This document shows positions 25,069 to 34,473 of a DNA stretch of 64,000 nucleotides, in pieces. The stretch comes from DASYPQ01 sp036006425. GTDB lineage: Bacteria; Planctomycetota; UBA1135; GCA-002686595. The notes under the pieces are model-generated. The model had not been told where the DNA came from, did not search any database, and saw only the letters and a program-made list of their open reading frames with translations. The position numbers and the translations under genes are program-made. The stretch spans positions 1-64,000 of the forward strand of contig DASYPQ010000009.1 of the NCBI GenBank assembly GCA_036006425.1, written 5' to 3'. Position 1 is the stretch's first letter, and every line of letters begins with the position of its first letter.

Positions 25069-27321
25069 CTACTTCTCGTTCCCGAAAGTAATCTCCTTCT
25101 CCTCACCAATCGCGATCTCGATCGTTCGCTCTTCAGCTTGCTCTGCTGGCGGTACCCACAATCGAACCACCAGCTTCCCTCCGGGGACGGTGTGGCTGAC
25201 GGTCGCCCCGGCTTCGATTCCGTCACCGGCGACTGCACTGCCGTCACTGAAGATCGAAAACGCGCCAAAGCCCGATCGCCCCGTGTAGTGAATGCGGAGT
25301 GTGGCTCCCTTCTGGAGGGTGATCACGAGTCCTGAAGCATCCTCCCCCGCGGAGACCACGACTCCGATCTGCCGCCCGATCCTTCCGTCCGAAGTCTTCG
25401 CGGTGACGTCGTAGGAATCGGGTTGCAGACCGTGGCACTGAAAGAGCCCGTCATCTTGCGAACCCACGACGAAGAGACCAGTTGACGTCCCACTGTGCCG
25501 TGCGACCCCCACTTCCGCCCGACATGGCTGTCCCGAGGCTGCATCGATGACTCGACCGGACACGCTGCCACTTGGACGCATGCGAAGCACGACATCTGAA
25601 TCACCTGCCTGCGCAGTGACCTGTTCGGAATCCGCCCCCTGCGTACTCGCGATCGCCGACAGGGAATAGTGACCAGGCACCAATGGACCAAGCGAAAAAC
25701 TACCGTCGTCTTCCCCCTGACAATCAACGAACCACTTCGTCTCTTCCGCTCCTCCCATGACGTAGGGCTGGGCCACCGGGGCTTCCTTCGCATCGACGAC
25801 TCGCCCGCGGATGAAGAGCCCACGGAACGCATGCATGTCATGGACGATCTCGCCAACGCCCACGGGAACCTCGAGATCATCTGGAAACGGGGCTACTGCG
25901 GAATCGTGCACGTTCCTGTTGAACCGCATTTCCGGTTTCGGGCCGATCCACCATGCTCCGGCTGCCACGTCCTCGAACAGGTAGTGACCATCGCCGTCAG
26001 TTCGAGTCTTCGCCGCGACCTTGTCTCTCGAGTGCGGCTCGAGTCTGCGCAGGTCGCCGCTGTGAGCCTTGGTCAGCCATAGTTCCAGGCCAGCCACGTG
26101 CTGGCCCGTTTGATCGGTGACACTGCCAACCACGCGACATCCGGTGCCGAGTCGCCACTCACGCTCAAGCACCTCTCCCGGAGTGAGGAGGAGTGGATCA
26201 CCCTCATGGCGGAGAACGGTTTCGGACTGGACGATCTGGACATCGAGCGCCACTCCAGGGGAGAGGCTCTCGATGGTGCATCGCCCGCTCGAATCGGTCG
26301 TCCCGTTCCAGGATTGGTCCGGCAAGGAGAAGCTGCTCGAGAACCGGTCCTCGGTTGGTTGCCCGAGCTTGTATCCAACGGCCGCTAGGCGAATCTGGGC
26401 CCCCACAATCGGAGAGCCGCCCTCCGCAAGGACCAGCGCCTTCAGCGTGGCACCTCGATCGAGGCGGACGATCAGCGCGCTATCCGTCGATGCATGTCCC
26501 TTGGATGGCGGCACGAGCGCGAGGGCGTAGCCTGCGGCCTCGACGCGACAATGCGCGGACTTCCAGGAGGAAACGGAAAGCTCGAAAAGCCCATCAGGTC
26601 CCGTGGTCTTCTCGGCTAGCTGGCTCTGTTTCCACGTTCGTCCCCTCTCCATGGAGTAGGACTCATCTGCCAACATCAAACGGACGCGCGCTCCATCAAT
26701 CGGGATTCCGGTGTCGCTCGCAACCACGCGTCCGACGAAGTGCAAATCATCTTCAGCGCTGAGTTCGACCGTGATGACCCGCATCTCTCCCGGCCCCAGC
26801 GCTGGTAGGTCGAGCTCAGCTTCTCCGGAGCCTCCGTCTTCGCCTCTTGCCGACAAATGGAATGCGGTGGCTGGAGGTACCGCGAAGACCACTTTCCCGT
26901 CCGGGCCAGTGATCGGTCCTCGTTCAGGGTCTCCCTCCGTTCCATCCACAAGGGCGATGCCTCGTTGGGATGAACGATCGTTCGCCTCGAGGAGAACGCG
27001 AACGCGCGAAAGAGGCCTTCGATCCCGTTTCGACACCGCCAACACGGTCACGTGCGACTGATCGGCCGAGGTGATGGTCCTGGCCTTGAGAGATAGGTCC
27101 TCATCCGGAGCTGGGTGAACCGCGGCGCGCGTTCCCTCGCCTGAACCGGAATCGCCGGCCAACGCTTCCTGGCTCGACCGAGCGTCGGGGGGTACTCCGC
27201 TCGGTTCGCTTACTGGAGTCGCGCCTTGAGGTGACGTGCGTCGCGCAATCTTCGCAACGACGAAGACGAAGACACAGAGGGCAAGTACCGCTAGGGAGAG
27301 CCCGACACTTTTCTTCATCAA
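25069..27321 (-). CDS. Membrane-anchored multi-repeat carboxypeptidase-regulatory-like protein
   Basis: A 750-residue protein with an N-terminal membrane anchor (MMKKSVGLSLAVLALCVFVFVV) and a low-complexity linker. About seven beta-sandwich repeats follow, each with the GxVxDxxTGxxIxGAxV theme (for example FVGRVVASDTGIPIDGARVR, RVVGSVTDQTGQHVAGLELW, VSGRVIDAASGQPCRAEVGV). It would form a long extracytoplasmic rod. A paralogue lies at 30902-33493. Sampled lines of this gene are visibly poorer in GC (about 50-67 percent by eye) than neighbours. The spacing of repeat sequences suggests growth by domain duplication, and the base composition suggests either later acquisition or relaxed codon pressure. 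Confidence 0.8.
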   Translation of the reverse strand: MMKKSVGLSLAVLALCVFVFVVAKIARRTSPQGATPVSEPSGVPPDARSSQEALAGDSGSGEGTRAAVHPAPDEDLSLKARTITSADQSHVTVLAVSKRDRRPLSRVRVLLEANDRSSQRGIALVDGTEGDPERGPITGPDGKVVFAVPPATAFHLSARGEDGGSGEAELDLPALGPGEMRVITVELSAEDDLHFVGRVVASDTGIPIDGARVRLMLADESYSMERGRTWKQSQLAEKTTGPDGLFELSVSSWKSAHCRVEAAGYALALVPPSKGHASTDSALIVRLDRGATLKALVLAEGGSPIVGAQIRLAAVGYKLGQPTEDRFSSSFSLPDQSWNGTTDSSGRCTIESLSPGVALDVQIVQSETVLRHEGDPLLLTPGEVLEREWRLGTGCRVVGSVTDQTGQHVAGLELWLTKAHSGDLRRLEPHSRDKVAAKTRTDGDGHYLFEDVAAGAWWIGPKPEMRFNRNVHDSAVAPFPDDLEVPVGVGEIVHDMHAFRGLFIRGRVVDAKEAPVAQPYVMGGAEETKWFVDCQGEDDGSFSLGPLVPGHYSLSAIASTQGADSEQVTAQAGDSDVVLRMRPSGSVSGRVIDAASGQPCRAEVGVARHSGTSTGLFVVGSQDDGLFQCHGLQPDSYDVTAKTSDGRIGRQIGVVVSAGEDASGLVITLQKGATLRIHYTGRSGFGAFSIFSDGSAVAGDGIEAGATVSHTVPGGKLVVRLWVPPAEQAEERTIEIAIGEEKEITFGNEK

Positions 27322-27399
27322 GCGCGCCTGTGCCGCGATGCTACGCCTAGAGAATGGGATTCTCGCGAGTTACCTCCGAACGTCAGTCCGGAGAGGGGG

Positions 27400-27408
27400 A
27401 GCCTAGCA
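27400..27408 (-). promoter_or_regulatory. TGCTAGGCT promoter-like motif
   Basis: On the minus strand TGCTAGGCT lies 78 nt upstream of the start at 27321. It is identical to the motifs before the genes starting at 20967, 30778 and 33493. Confidence 0.4.
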
Positions 27409-27512
27409 CGCAGGTCCCTTGGGGCGGACGCGTCACGACCGCGAGCCACTGGCCGGAATCCACGCAGCGTCGACGCGACCCCGCACAAGAGTTGGTCACG
27501 TCCCCATTGCGG

Positions 27513-27518
27513 TAGGAT
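27513..27518 (+). promoter_or_regulatory. -10-like TAGGAT
   Basis: TAGGAT in GCGGTAGGATGCTCCC lies 51 nt before the preferred start of the next gene; TTGGTC at 27492-27497 is a weak -35 with a short 15-bp spacer. The spacer 27322-27512 otherwise shows nothing but the TGCTAGGCT motif on the other strand. Confidence 0.3.
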
Positions 27519-27569
27519 GCTCCCGGGTTGGTCGGGACGTGTCATTCGCGATTGCGCTGGCCCGGAGCT

Positions 27570-28223
27570 GTGCTCCGATGCCGTGCCCGTCTCGCCGCCG
27601 CCGTCGTGCTCGCCGCGGCGTGCCGGACGACGCCTGCGCCCGCGCTCCCGCCGCGCATCGTGCTTCCCACCAACGCGGAACGGGTCCACGCGTGGCGTGA
27701 GGACTTGGCGTTCTTCGCGCGCGAGTTGCCTCGGCACCACGCGCGTCCGTTCGGGGTCCTGCCCGAGGAGCGTTTTCGCGCCGCTGTCCTCGATCTCGAC
27801 CGGCGCATTCCCGAGCTCGACGACGCCGCCGTCGTCATCGAGCTCGCGCGCCTCGCCGCGTCGATCGGCGACGGGCACACCGGTTTCAGCCTCCACTCCC
27901 CGCGCCTTGGTTTTCGCGTCCATCCGCTTTGGCTGATGTCGTTTTCCGACGGCATCTTCGTCAAGGGAGCGATCGCGCCGAACCTCGAGGGACTCAACTG
28001 CCGTGTCGTGCGCATCGGTGCGCTCTCGGTCGACGAGGCGTGTGCCCGCGTCGCTCCGCTGATCCACCGCGACAACGCGATGCAGTTGCTTGCGCAGGAA
28101 GGCGCGTGCCTCACGCGCGGCGAGCCGGATCTTCCGGTCACCGAAACCTCGATCGACCACTTCGCCGGCCGCGATCCGGTGCTGGAGGCGGCGTTGACGC
28201 TTCCGCTCGAGTCGCACCGCTGA
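27570..28223 (+). pseudogene. Truncated S41-peptidase-like lipoprotein
   Basis: About 217 residues with a leader ending in a lipobox (VVLAAAC). The N-terminal domain contains the GDGHTGF motif that S41 C-terminal-processing peptidase relatives carry before the catalytic domain (EDLAFFARELPRHHARPFG, then ELARLAASIGDGHTGF). It stops at TGA 28221-28223 after LPLESHR. The catalytic Ser/Lys part is absent, and the next in-frame stop follows about 45 bp later, so this is not another selenocysteine case. I read it as a C-terminally truncated remnant, though it could still produce a small protein. GTG 27570 gives the best leader; TTG 27528 is an alternative. Confidence 0.6.
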
Positions 28224-28265
28224 TGGTGGGGGGTCGGGAACCTTACCAGTCAAGCGCGTGCCGGA

Positions 28266-28271
28266 TAGGAT
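28266..28271 (+). promoter_or_regulatory. -10-like TAGGAT
   Basis: TAGGAT lies 28 nt before the ATG at 28300, which has a good ribosome site (GAAGGAG at 28288-28294). The same hexamer precedes the gene at 27570. Confidence 0.3.
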
Positions 28272-28299
28272 GCGGGCGGCGCCCATCGAAGGAGATGCC

Positions 28300-29388
28300 A
28301 TGCGGAGCTTCTCGATCTTGTTCCTGCTCCCGGCGGCACTGGCCGCACCTCTCGCCGCGCAGAGCATCAACGTCGACTTCCAACCGACGAACTCGCCGCT
28401 CGGAGTGCCGCCTGCGACCTACGGCGCCGCGGCAGCCAGCCCTGGCGTCTGGAATTCCGTGTCGAGCGCTTCGGTGCCGGGGCTCGTGGCCGCGAACGGC
28501 ACGCAGAAGAGCGTATCGCTCGCGACGACCGCCCAGCTTCCGACGCACTTCGACACGTTCGACTTCGCGAGCACGTCGGGAGTGGACGAGGTGCTGCTCG
28601 ACGATTTCCACAGGCCCGACGACGACCACTTCTCGTGGATCTTCAGCGGTCTCGCGCCGGGCAACTACGAGGTCTACACGATCTCCGTGCAGAACCCGAG
28701 CCTCTACTGGATCGAGATCACCGTCCCCGGATCGCCCGATGGAACCCGCAGGCTCTACGGAGGATGGGGAGGCGCGTGGTTCGAGGGGAGGAACTACACG
28801 CGCCACCACGTGACAGTGACGAACGGCACGATTTCGATCGACGTCCACGCCTTCGGAATCTTCGACCTCGCGTGTCTCAGCGGGCTCCAGCTCGTGACGA
28901 ACGACCAGGTCGGCGTCCAGCAGTGCTTCGGAGACGGGAGCGGGCACGCGTGCCCGTGCGCGAACTTCGGACTCAGCGGCCACGGATGCGCGAACTCGGT
29001 GGTCGCTGGCGGAGCGTTGCTCGTCGCTTCGGGCACGACGAGCCCCGACACGATCGTCCTGCATTCGACCGGAGAGACGCCGACGGCGCTCTCGATCTTC
29101 CTCCAGGGCGACGCGACGATCTCTCCTGCGGTGTACGGCGACGGACTGCGCTGCGCGGGCGGGAACCTGAAGCGGCTGTACACGAAGGCCGCGAGCGGGG
29201 GAGCCGTGTCGGCTCCCGGGCCCGGCGATCCTTCGATCACCGTCCGATCCGCGAGCCTCGGCAACCCGATCCCGCCGGGAGACCGGCGCTCCTACCAGGT
29301 GTACTACCGCGACTCGAACCCGGGCTTCTGCCCGTCGCCACCGGGCGGCACGTTCAACATCACGAACGTCGTCAAGATCTTGTGGTGA
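28300..29388 (+). CDS. Secreted protein with planctomycete Cys-rich C-terminal module
   Basis: A 362-residue exported protein (MRSFSILFLLPAALAAPLAA leader; good ribosome site). Residues about 25-205 form a beta-rich domain (VPGLVAANGTQKSVSLATT, FSGLAPGNYEVYTISVQNP) reminiscent of carbohydrate-binding or choice-of-anchor folds. The last 155 residues are the module CFGDGSGHACPC-x3-FGLSGHGCANS ... LQGDATISPAVYGDGLRCAGGN ... YQVYYRD...FC that recurs at 34474 and 36202. It has six or seven cysteines spaced for disulfides, so it probably acts as a surface retention or sorting module. The substrate or partner is unknown. Confidence 0.82.
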   Translation: MRSFSILFLLPAALAAPLAAQSINVDFQPTNSPLGVPPATYGAAAASPGVWNSVSSASVPGLVAANGTQKSVSLATTAQLPTHFDTFDFASTSGVDEVLLDDFHRPDDDHFSWIFSGLAPGNYEVYTISVQNPSLYWIEITVPGSPDGTRRLYGGWGGAWFEGRNYTRHHVTVTNGTISIDVHAFGIFDLACLSGLQLVTNDQVGVQQCFGDGSGHACPCANFGLSGHGCANSVVAGGALLVASGTTSPDTIVLHSTGETPTALSIFLQGDATISPAVYGDGLRCAGGNLKRLYTKAASGGAVSAPGPGDPSITVRSASLGNPIPPGDRRSYQVYYRDSNPGFCPSPPGGTFNITNVVKILW

Positions 29389-29395
29389 GGCGACC

Positions 29396-30778
29396 TCACC
29401 GACTCCCCACCGCTCCGCGCACGGACTCGATCAGCTTCGCTGAGTCGTAGCCGATTCCGTCCTTGAAGACGGTTTCGACGTTCTCGATGTCCTCGATCCT
29501 CGTCGAGGGATCTCCTCGGACGACGACGAGGTCCGCTTGCATACCCGCCGCGATCGTCCCGATCTCGTCCGACAGTCCGAGGTACTTCGCTCCGTTCCAC
29601 GTCGCGATCCGAATCGCCTCGAGCGGCGTGAATCCGGCTTCGACGAGCAGCTCGACCTCGCGCTGATCCCCGAAACCGGCGAGCACGCCGCCGATCCCGG
29701 TCGGGTCCTCGCCCGCGAGCAGCAGGCCGCCGGCCTTCGCGAACGCCCTCTCGAACTCCATCTCCTTATTGAACGCGCCTGCCCAGGGCGACTCGCCGTT
29801 TCCGTCCACGCGCTTCTTGATCGCGAGGAACTCCGTGTTCGCGTCCGGCGACATCGCGTCGAACACGCGCTGCTGCACCGCCGGCCTTCCGGGCACGAAC
29901 ATCTCGAACACGGGCAGCGTCGACGTCACGGCGACCTTGCGCTTCACGAGGTCCTCGATCATCTCCTTCACGGGCGCGCTCGCGAGGTCGAGCCCCGCGA
30001 TGAACCCCGTCCCGCGCGGGTCCTGCGTGCACTCGCCGGGCTTCTTCCACGGGAAGAACTCGGTGTCGACGAGTAACCCGTGTTCGAGATCGTCGATGCC
30101 GAGCGCAGCCGCTTCCCGGAACCCGATCGAGCACAAATGGCCCGTCACTTTCGCGCCGCGCGCGTGCGCCGCCGTGATCGCGGCGCCGAGCTCCGCCGCC
30201 GTGAGGTAGTTGTACGCCTTGAAGTCGTCGACGCCCTGGTCGAGCCAGAAGTTCACCGTCTTCATCGCATCCTCCGGGCCGGTCAGCGCGTGCATCTGCG
30301 GCGTGAACGAGCCTTCGCCCTCGAGATACGGTCCGGTCACGTGCATCTTGGGCCCGGGCGTCTTGCCCGCCTCGATCCACTTGCGGACCTCGAGATCCGT
30401 GTACGGCTCGATCGAACCGGTCGTGCGGATCGTCGTCACCCCGCACGCGAGGTAGAGGCGCGGGAAGCTGAACGCCATCTCGGCGAACGCACCGCGTCCG
30501 GTCGGATAGAAGAGGTGGTCGTGCATCCCGACGAGGCCCGGGATCACGGTGCGGTCGTGCAGGTCGAGGACCTTGGCCTCCTTGGGCACGTCCGCCGAGG
30601 CGGCGCTCCCGACGGAGCGAATTCTGCCCTTCTCGAGGACGATCGTCTGGTCCTCCCGGGCTGGCGCTCCGGTGCCGTCGACGATGCGAACGTGGGTCAG
30701 CGCGAGGACCGGCGCATCCACCTGGACGTAGGACTTTGCCTGGGAAACGAGGAAGGAGGCGAGTGCGAGCAGGTGCAT
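29396..30778 (-). CDS. Secreted amidohydrolase
   Basis: A 460-residue amidohydrolase with a short leader (MHLLALASFLVSQAKS). IVLEKGRIRSVGSAASADVP is the N-terminal strand region. IPGLVGMHDHLFYP has the HxH metal motif, followed by VTGPYLEGEG, GHLCSIGFREAAALGIDDLEHG and LLLAGEDPTGIGG (metal Asp). The C-terminal ADLVVVRGDPSTRIEDIENV closes the composite strand domain. It is of the same broad group as the enzyme at 11433, with an N-acyl-amide or cyclic substrate expected. ATG 30778 was preferred because it begins the leader; a longer frame adds only Arg-rich residues. The promoter-like TGCTAGGCT lies only 7 nt upstream. Confidence 0.87.
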   Translation of the reverse strand: MHLLALASFLVSQAKSYVQVDAPVLALTHVRIVDGTGAPAREDQTIVLEKGRIRSVGSAASADVPKEAKVLDLHDRTVIPGLVGMHDHLFYPTGRGAFAEMAFSFPRLYLACGVTTIRTTGSIEPYTDLEVRKWIEAGKTPGPKMHVTGPYLEGEGSFTPQMHALTGPEDAMKTVNFWLDQGVDDFKAYNYLTAAELGAAITAAHARGAKVTGHLCSIGFREAAALGIDDLEHGLLVDTEFFPWKKPGECTQDPRGTGFIAGLDLASAPVKEMIEDLVKRKVAVTSTLPVFEMFVPGRPAVQQRVFDAMSPDANTEFLAIKKRVDGNGESPWAGAFNKEMEFERAFAKAGGLLLAGEDPTGIGGVLAGFGDQREVELLVEAGFTPLEAIRIATWNGAKYLGLSDEIGTIAAGMQADLVVVRGDPSTRIEDIENVETVFKDGIGYDSAKLIESVRGAVGSR

Positions 30779-30785
30779 GGCGGGG

Positions 30786-30794
30786 AGCCTAGCA
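30786..30794 (-). promoter_or_regulatory. TGCTAGGCT promoter-like motif almost at the start codon
   Basis: On the minus strand TGCTAGGCT ends 7 nt upstream of ATG 30778. If TAGGCT is the -10 box, transcription starts at or next to the ATG, so the message would be leaderless. No Shine-Dalgarno lies in the gap. Confidence 0.4.
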
Positions 30795-30901
30795 TGCACG
30801 CTCGCCCCGGAACCGCGGTCACGATCCATCGATCGCCATTGAGCGGTGATCGAAGGCGTGACGGCGGCGAGCCAGGCGACATTTCACCGCGATTCATGCA
30901 T

Positions 30902-33493
30902 TCATGGCACTTCGATGATCGTCGCCTTGCCTTCCTCGATCTTGATGTCCCCCTCGAAGGAACGGCCGATCGCGATCGAGATCCAAGCCTCCTTGCCCGG
31001 AACGTCCCGCTTCAGAGCACGGTGCTTCCCGACCGTCGCGTGATACTCACCAACGCGAAGTTTCCCCAGTTCCAACCGATGCTCCTTCCACATTGGAGCA
31101 CCGGGACTCTGATCGGGGGATCCCGGCGTGCAACACTTCACGTTCTGGAGTTCATTGCTCTCCGTCTCTTTGGCTTCCAGCAGGACGTCCACGCAGCCTG
31201 ACTCAGGAACCTCGAGGTTGGCGGGAAGGACAATCGACAATGTTCCAACCTTGAGATCAATGGTTTCCGAACAGGACCCGCCTGCTGACAGCGACGGCGT
31301 GTCACGTGATCGCCCCAGTCTCAACCCCGCCGGGCTCAGCACGTCGAACCGCACGTTGAAATCGTTCGGGCAGGTACCGCGAGCAAGTCCCTGCGAATCG
31401 GATTTGCCCAGATCCCCGTCGTCGACGTCGAATCCGTCCGTCGCGACGACCCATCGAGCAGTGAGTCCGGATGCGGCTCGGCCGCTTTCGAGAATCGTGA
31501 GCTCGACTTTGCAAGGCGCACTGGCGGTCAGGTCGAACACAACCTCCGCGGAAGCGCCTGGAGCGACGGTCACCGACCTACTCACCGACTCGAGTACCTC
31601 GGGCGGATGTGTTACGAGCCGCAAGACGTGCTCGCCAGATTCGACACCCTCGAACGAGAAGCTCCCGTCGAGGGATACGCTTGTCATCCGGTCGCCGCTC
31701 TCGAGCCAGACCCTCAATCCTGGAACAGGCAAGCCCGGTTTCAGAACCACTCGCCCGTGGATCGTGCTTTCCGGTTCGAGTTGGATGTTCCCTAGATCCC
31801 TGGTCCTCGCTTCTGCCACCGCGATTCCCCGAAGCTCCCGATGTGCGGCGCCGCGGGCCGTGATCGTCAATCGATACGTCCCAGCGGCCAGCCCATCGAT
31901 CCGGATCGCACCTTGCGTGTCGGTAGCGAACTGCTGCTCTCTTGCCGCCAATTCGCTCACGTCGAGTCGCTTGTTCGTGTCGAGCAGCTCAAAGTCAGCG
32001 TCAGGCAGCGAGGGATCGATTTTCACTCGATCGCCCGCCAAGAGGAGCACTGCGTTCGGGAGCGGTCGGTCGGAGACGGTAATGCGACCGGAGATCGTTC
32101 CGCCCCGGGCGAGTCGCAGGGTCTGCACCAACGATGCTCCGGGATCTGACGCTACCGGCGCTTGGAGTGGCGCGTATCCCGGCGCTACGATGCCCACTTC
32201 TTGCTGGCTCGGGGTCGCGCCCCGCTCCACCGTCCCGCCGGGATGGTCCTCGAGTTCGGGTGTCTCCGAGAAGCGACCCCACGTGAATCTCTGGGTGGGA
32301 ATGCGCTCGATCGCGATCCCGAACCGCTCGACCGGTGCACCTGTCCCAGCATCGACGACTCGAAACGTGAACCGGGCGGCGCGCTTGAGGACGATGCGCA
32401 CGTCACTTTGTCCAGCCTCGAACACCGCACCGGAGGAGCCGAGTCCTCCCCAGGGCTCGTAATCGGATTGATCTCCCACCTCGAGCAGGTGAGGCCCGTT
32501 CTGCATCAGGAACAGCGTGAACGTGCCATCGTCCTTCGTCTGGGTGATTGCGCCGCGGCCCGAATCCACAGGTCGACCTGTGACGTGAACCCCAACTTGA
32601 GGCACACCGGCTTCGTCGACGGCGATACCTGAGATCGCGGGGGCTCGGTCGAGTTTGAACTCGAATCCTCCGGTGGTCGCTCCGCGGCGAACTTGAATCC
32701 CTCGAACTGCGCCTGGGAGCCATCCCTCCTTCTGTGCAGTCAGGTCACAGGTTCCCTCGGGTATGTGCCCCAAGACGAATTCACCGTTCGCATCCGTGCT
32801 CGTGAAAGGGTTCAGGCCGGCGGCTTGACGACTGTCGAAGATCACGCTGGCCATCGCGAGCTTCGATCCGTCGGAGGCCACGACTCGCCCGCTGACGGCA
32901 CCCGTGATGGGCAGGATCAGGTCGCCGAGATCGTTCAATCCGAGGATGAGTCGAGGCTGATTCCGTCCTCCAGCAGGGCCGAACCGACGCCCTTCGAGCC
33001 CGTAGTATCCGGTCGGTTCAACTCGGAGCGAGATCCAATCGGACGTGGGCAGCGGCGTGTGAAACTCGAATCGCCCGTCGGCCGCCGTGGTCATCTGGAA
33101 TCCGTGGACATCGACGTCCAGGAACTTGATCGATGGACCCTCGTACCCATGGCCCCAGTTCCCGCGCATGCTGAACAAGACCACTGACGCGCCCGAGACA
33201 GGATTCCCGTTCTCCTCGACAAGCCTCCCACGGACGATCGTCTCGTCGGATAGGTGCGACCGTTCAACCTCCGATCCTGGCGAAGCTGTGACGCCTGATC
33301 GAATTGCCTCCGCGCTGTCCGCGGGAGAAGCGTCCATCGCCGCACCGGGATCGTCGTGCCTGTGCTCACTTGCGGACGGAACCGCGTCTGCGGGGGCCGG
33401 ACGAGCGGCCGGGGTCTCGCTCGTTCGTAGTACCAACCACGCACACAAGCCGATCGCCACCACCACCGCGGGCGCGAGTAGCCTTGATCGCAC
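30902..33493 (-). CDS. Membrane-anchored carboxypeptidase-regulatory-like repeat protein, paralogue of the gene at 25069
   Basis: An 863-residue protein. The N terminus reads VRSRLLAPAVVVAIGLCAWLVL (anchor), then a Pro/Ala/Asp linker and roughly eight beta-sandwich repeats with the GxVxD/E signature (VRGRLVEENGNPVSGASVV, VSGRVVASDGSKLAMASVIF, ISGIAVDEAGVPQVGVHVT, IHGRVVLKPGLPVPGLRVWL). The start is GTG at 33493. Like its paralogue it is visibly lower in GC than surrounding genes and would form a long extracytoplasmic rod. It is divergent from the methyltransferase at 33586, with a 92-bp intergenic region carrying the TGCTAGGCT motif. Confidence 0.8.
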   Translation of the reverse strand: MRSRLLAPAVVVAIGLCAWLVLRTSETPAARPAPADAVPSASEHRHDDPGAAMDASPADSAEAIRSGVTASPGSEVERSHLSDETIVRGRLVEENGNPVSGASVVLFSMRGNWGHGYEGPSIKFLDVDVHGFQMTTAADGRFEFHTPLPTSDWISLRVEPTGYYGLEGRRFGPAGGRNQPRLILGLNDLGDLILPITGAVSGRVVASDGSKLAMASVIFDSRQAAGLNPFTSTDANGEFVLGHIPEGTCDLTAQKEGWLPGAVRGIQVRRGATTGGFEFKLDRAPAISGIAVDEAGVPQVGVHVTGRPVDSGRGAITQTKDDGTFTLFLMQNGPHLLEVGDQSDYEPWGGLGSSGAVFEAGQSDVRIVLKRAARFTFRVVDAGTGAPVERFGIAIERIPTQRFTWGRFSETPELEDHPGGTVERGATPSQQEVGIVAPGYAPLQAPVASDPGASLVQTLRLARGGTISGRITVSDRPLPNAVLLLAGDRVKIDPSLPDADFELLDTNKRLDVSELAAREQQFATDTQGAIRIDGLAAGTYRLTITARGAAHRELRGIAVAEARTRDLGNIQLEPESTIHGRVVLKPGLPVPGLRVWLESGDRMTSVSLDGSFSFEGVESGEHVLRLVTHPPEVLESVSRSVTVAPGASAEVVFDLTASAPCKVELTILESGRAASGLTARWVVATDGFDVDDGDLGKSDSQGLARGTCPNDFNVRFDVLSPAGLRLGRSRDTPSLSAGGSCSETIDLKVGTLSIVLPANLEVPESGCVDVLLEAKETESNELQNVKCCTPGSPDQSPGAPMWKEHRLELGKLRVGEYHATVGKHRALKRDVPGKEAWISIAIGRSFEGDIKIEEGKATIIEVP

Positions 33494-33554
33494 AGCGTTC
33501 TCCTCTAGGAACTCACGAAGCCGCGGGGACGAAGCATGGTGGCTCTCTTGCCGC

Positions 33555-33563
33555 AGCCTAGCA
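33555..33563 (-). promoter_or_regulatory. TGCTAGGCT promoter-like motif
   Basis: Minus-strand TGCTAGGCT lies 61 nt upstream of the GTG at 33493. Together with the copies at 20903, 27400 and 30786 it forms a repeated nonamer in the same relative place. Confidence 0.4.
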
Positions 33564-33585
33564 CGCGCGTGGGCTCGACGATGGA

Positions 33586-34353
33586 ATGGCGCCCGTCGTG
33601 AAGAACCGCCCCTACTCGCTCCTCGCGCGCTTCTACGACCACCTCACCGACGGTGTCGCCGAGATGAACCGCCACGCGCGGCGCGAAGTTCTCGGCAAGG
33701 CGCTCGATCGGGCGCGCGTCGTCTGTGACCTCGCGTGCGGAAGCGGTGAGACCGCGATCGAGCTCGCGAAGCGCGGGCACGATGTCCACGCCGTCGATTC
33801 GTCCGCCGTTTTCCTGCGCGACGTGCGTGAGAAGGCCGTGCGCGCCGGAGTGCGCGTGAAGACGCACCGTGCCGACATGCGGACCTTCCGGTTGCGGCAG
33901 CCCGTCGATCTCCTCCTCTGCGAGTTCGCGGCGCTCAACAACCTCGACCGCCGTTCCGATCTCGCGAAGGTCTTCCGTTGCGTCGCGCGCGCACTCCGTC
34001 CGGGCGGACTCTTCGCTTTCGACGTGAACACGCGCCTCGCGTTCGAGACGCAGACACCGAGGGGGGAGTGGGTCGAGCGCAAGGAGTTCAAGCTCGTGAT
34101 CCACGGCGTTCCCGAGGATCACGGCCTCAGGACTCCGCTCCATCTCGAATGGTTCGTCCCTGAGCGCGGCCGTTACCGGCACGTCCGCGAGACCATCGTC
34201 CACGTCTGCTGGACCGAGCCCGAGATCCGCCGGGAGCTCGCAAAGGCCGGTTTCACCCGCATCCGCACCTTCGACGGCGCGGACGTCCGCCCGAGGAAGA
34301 TGAAAACGCCGCGCGGGACGGATCTCTACTTCGTCGCCGAACGCCGCGCCTGA
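33586..34353 (+). CDS. Class I SAM-dependent methyltransferase
   Basis: A 255-residue Rossmann methyltransferase. VVCDLACGSGETAIELAKRG is motif I for SAM binding. DVHAVDSSAVFL holds the acidic residue that contacts the ribose, and RADMRTFRLRQPVDLLLCEF is motif III/IV. RCVARALRPGGLFAFDVNT is the conserved post-motif strand. The C-terminal half is rich in Trp and His (HLEWFVPERGRYRHVRETI). Small-molecule methylation is likely, but the substrate is not identifiable. It stands alone between two divergent or convergent exported-protein genes. Confidence 0.85.
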   Translation: MAPVVKNRPYSLLARFYDHLTDGVAEMNRHARREVLGKALDRARVVCDLACGSGETAIELAKRGHDVHAVDSSAVFLRDVREKAVRAGVRVKTHRADMRTFRLRQPVDLLLCEFAALNNLDRRSDLAKVFRCVARALRPGGLFAFDVNTRLAFETQTPRGEWVERKEFKLVIHGVPEDHGLRTPLHLEWFVPERGRYRHVRETIVHVCWTEPEIRRELAKAGFTRIRTFDGADVRPRKMKTPRGTDLYFVAERRA

Positions 34354-34399
34354 GCTCGGCACGCGCCGACCCATCTCGACGAAGCGCGCGAGCGACAGA

Positions 34400-34405
34400 T
34401 ACAAT
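34400..34405 (+). promoter_or_regulatory. -10-like TACAAT
   Basis: TACAAT, a close match to TATAAT, lies 68 nt before the ATG at 34474. No convincing -35 hexamer is visible at 16-18 bp. Nothing else is seen in the spacer 34354-34473. Confidence 0.35.
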
Positions 34406-34473
34406 GCCCGCGCGCCCGCTCCCGAAGATCTCGACTCCCCGCGACCTCTCACTCACCGGAAGCTTCCACCTCC

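Noticed and set aside
28221..28268. Selenocysteine at the TGA ending the S41-like gene
   Set aside because: The frame closes again after about 15 codons with no conserved sequence, and no redox residue is expected there.
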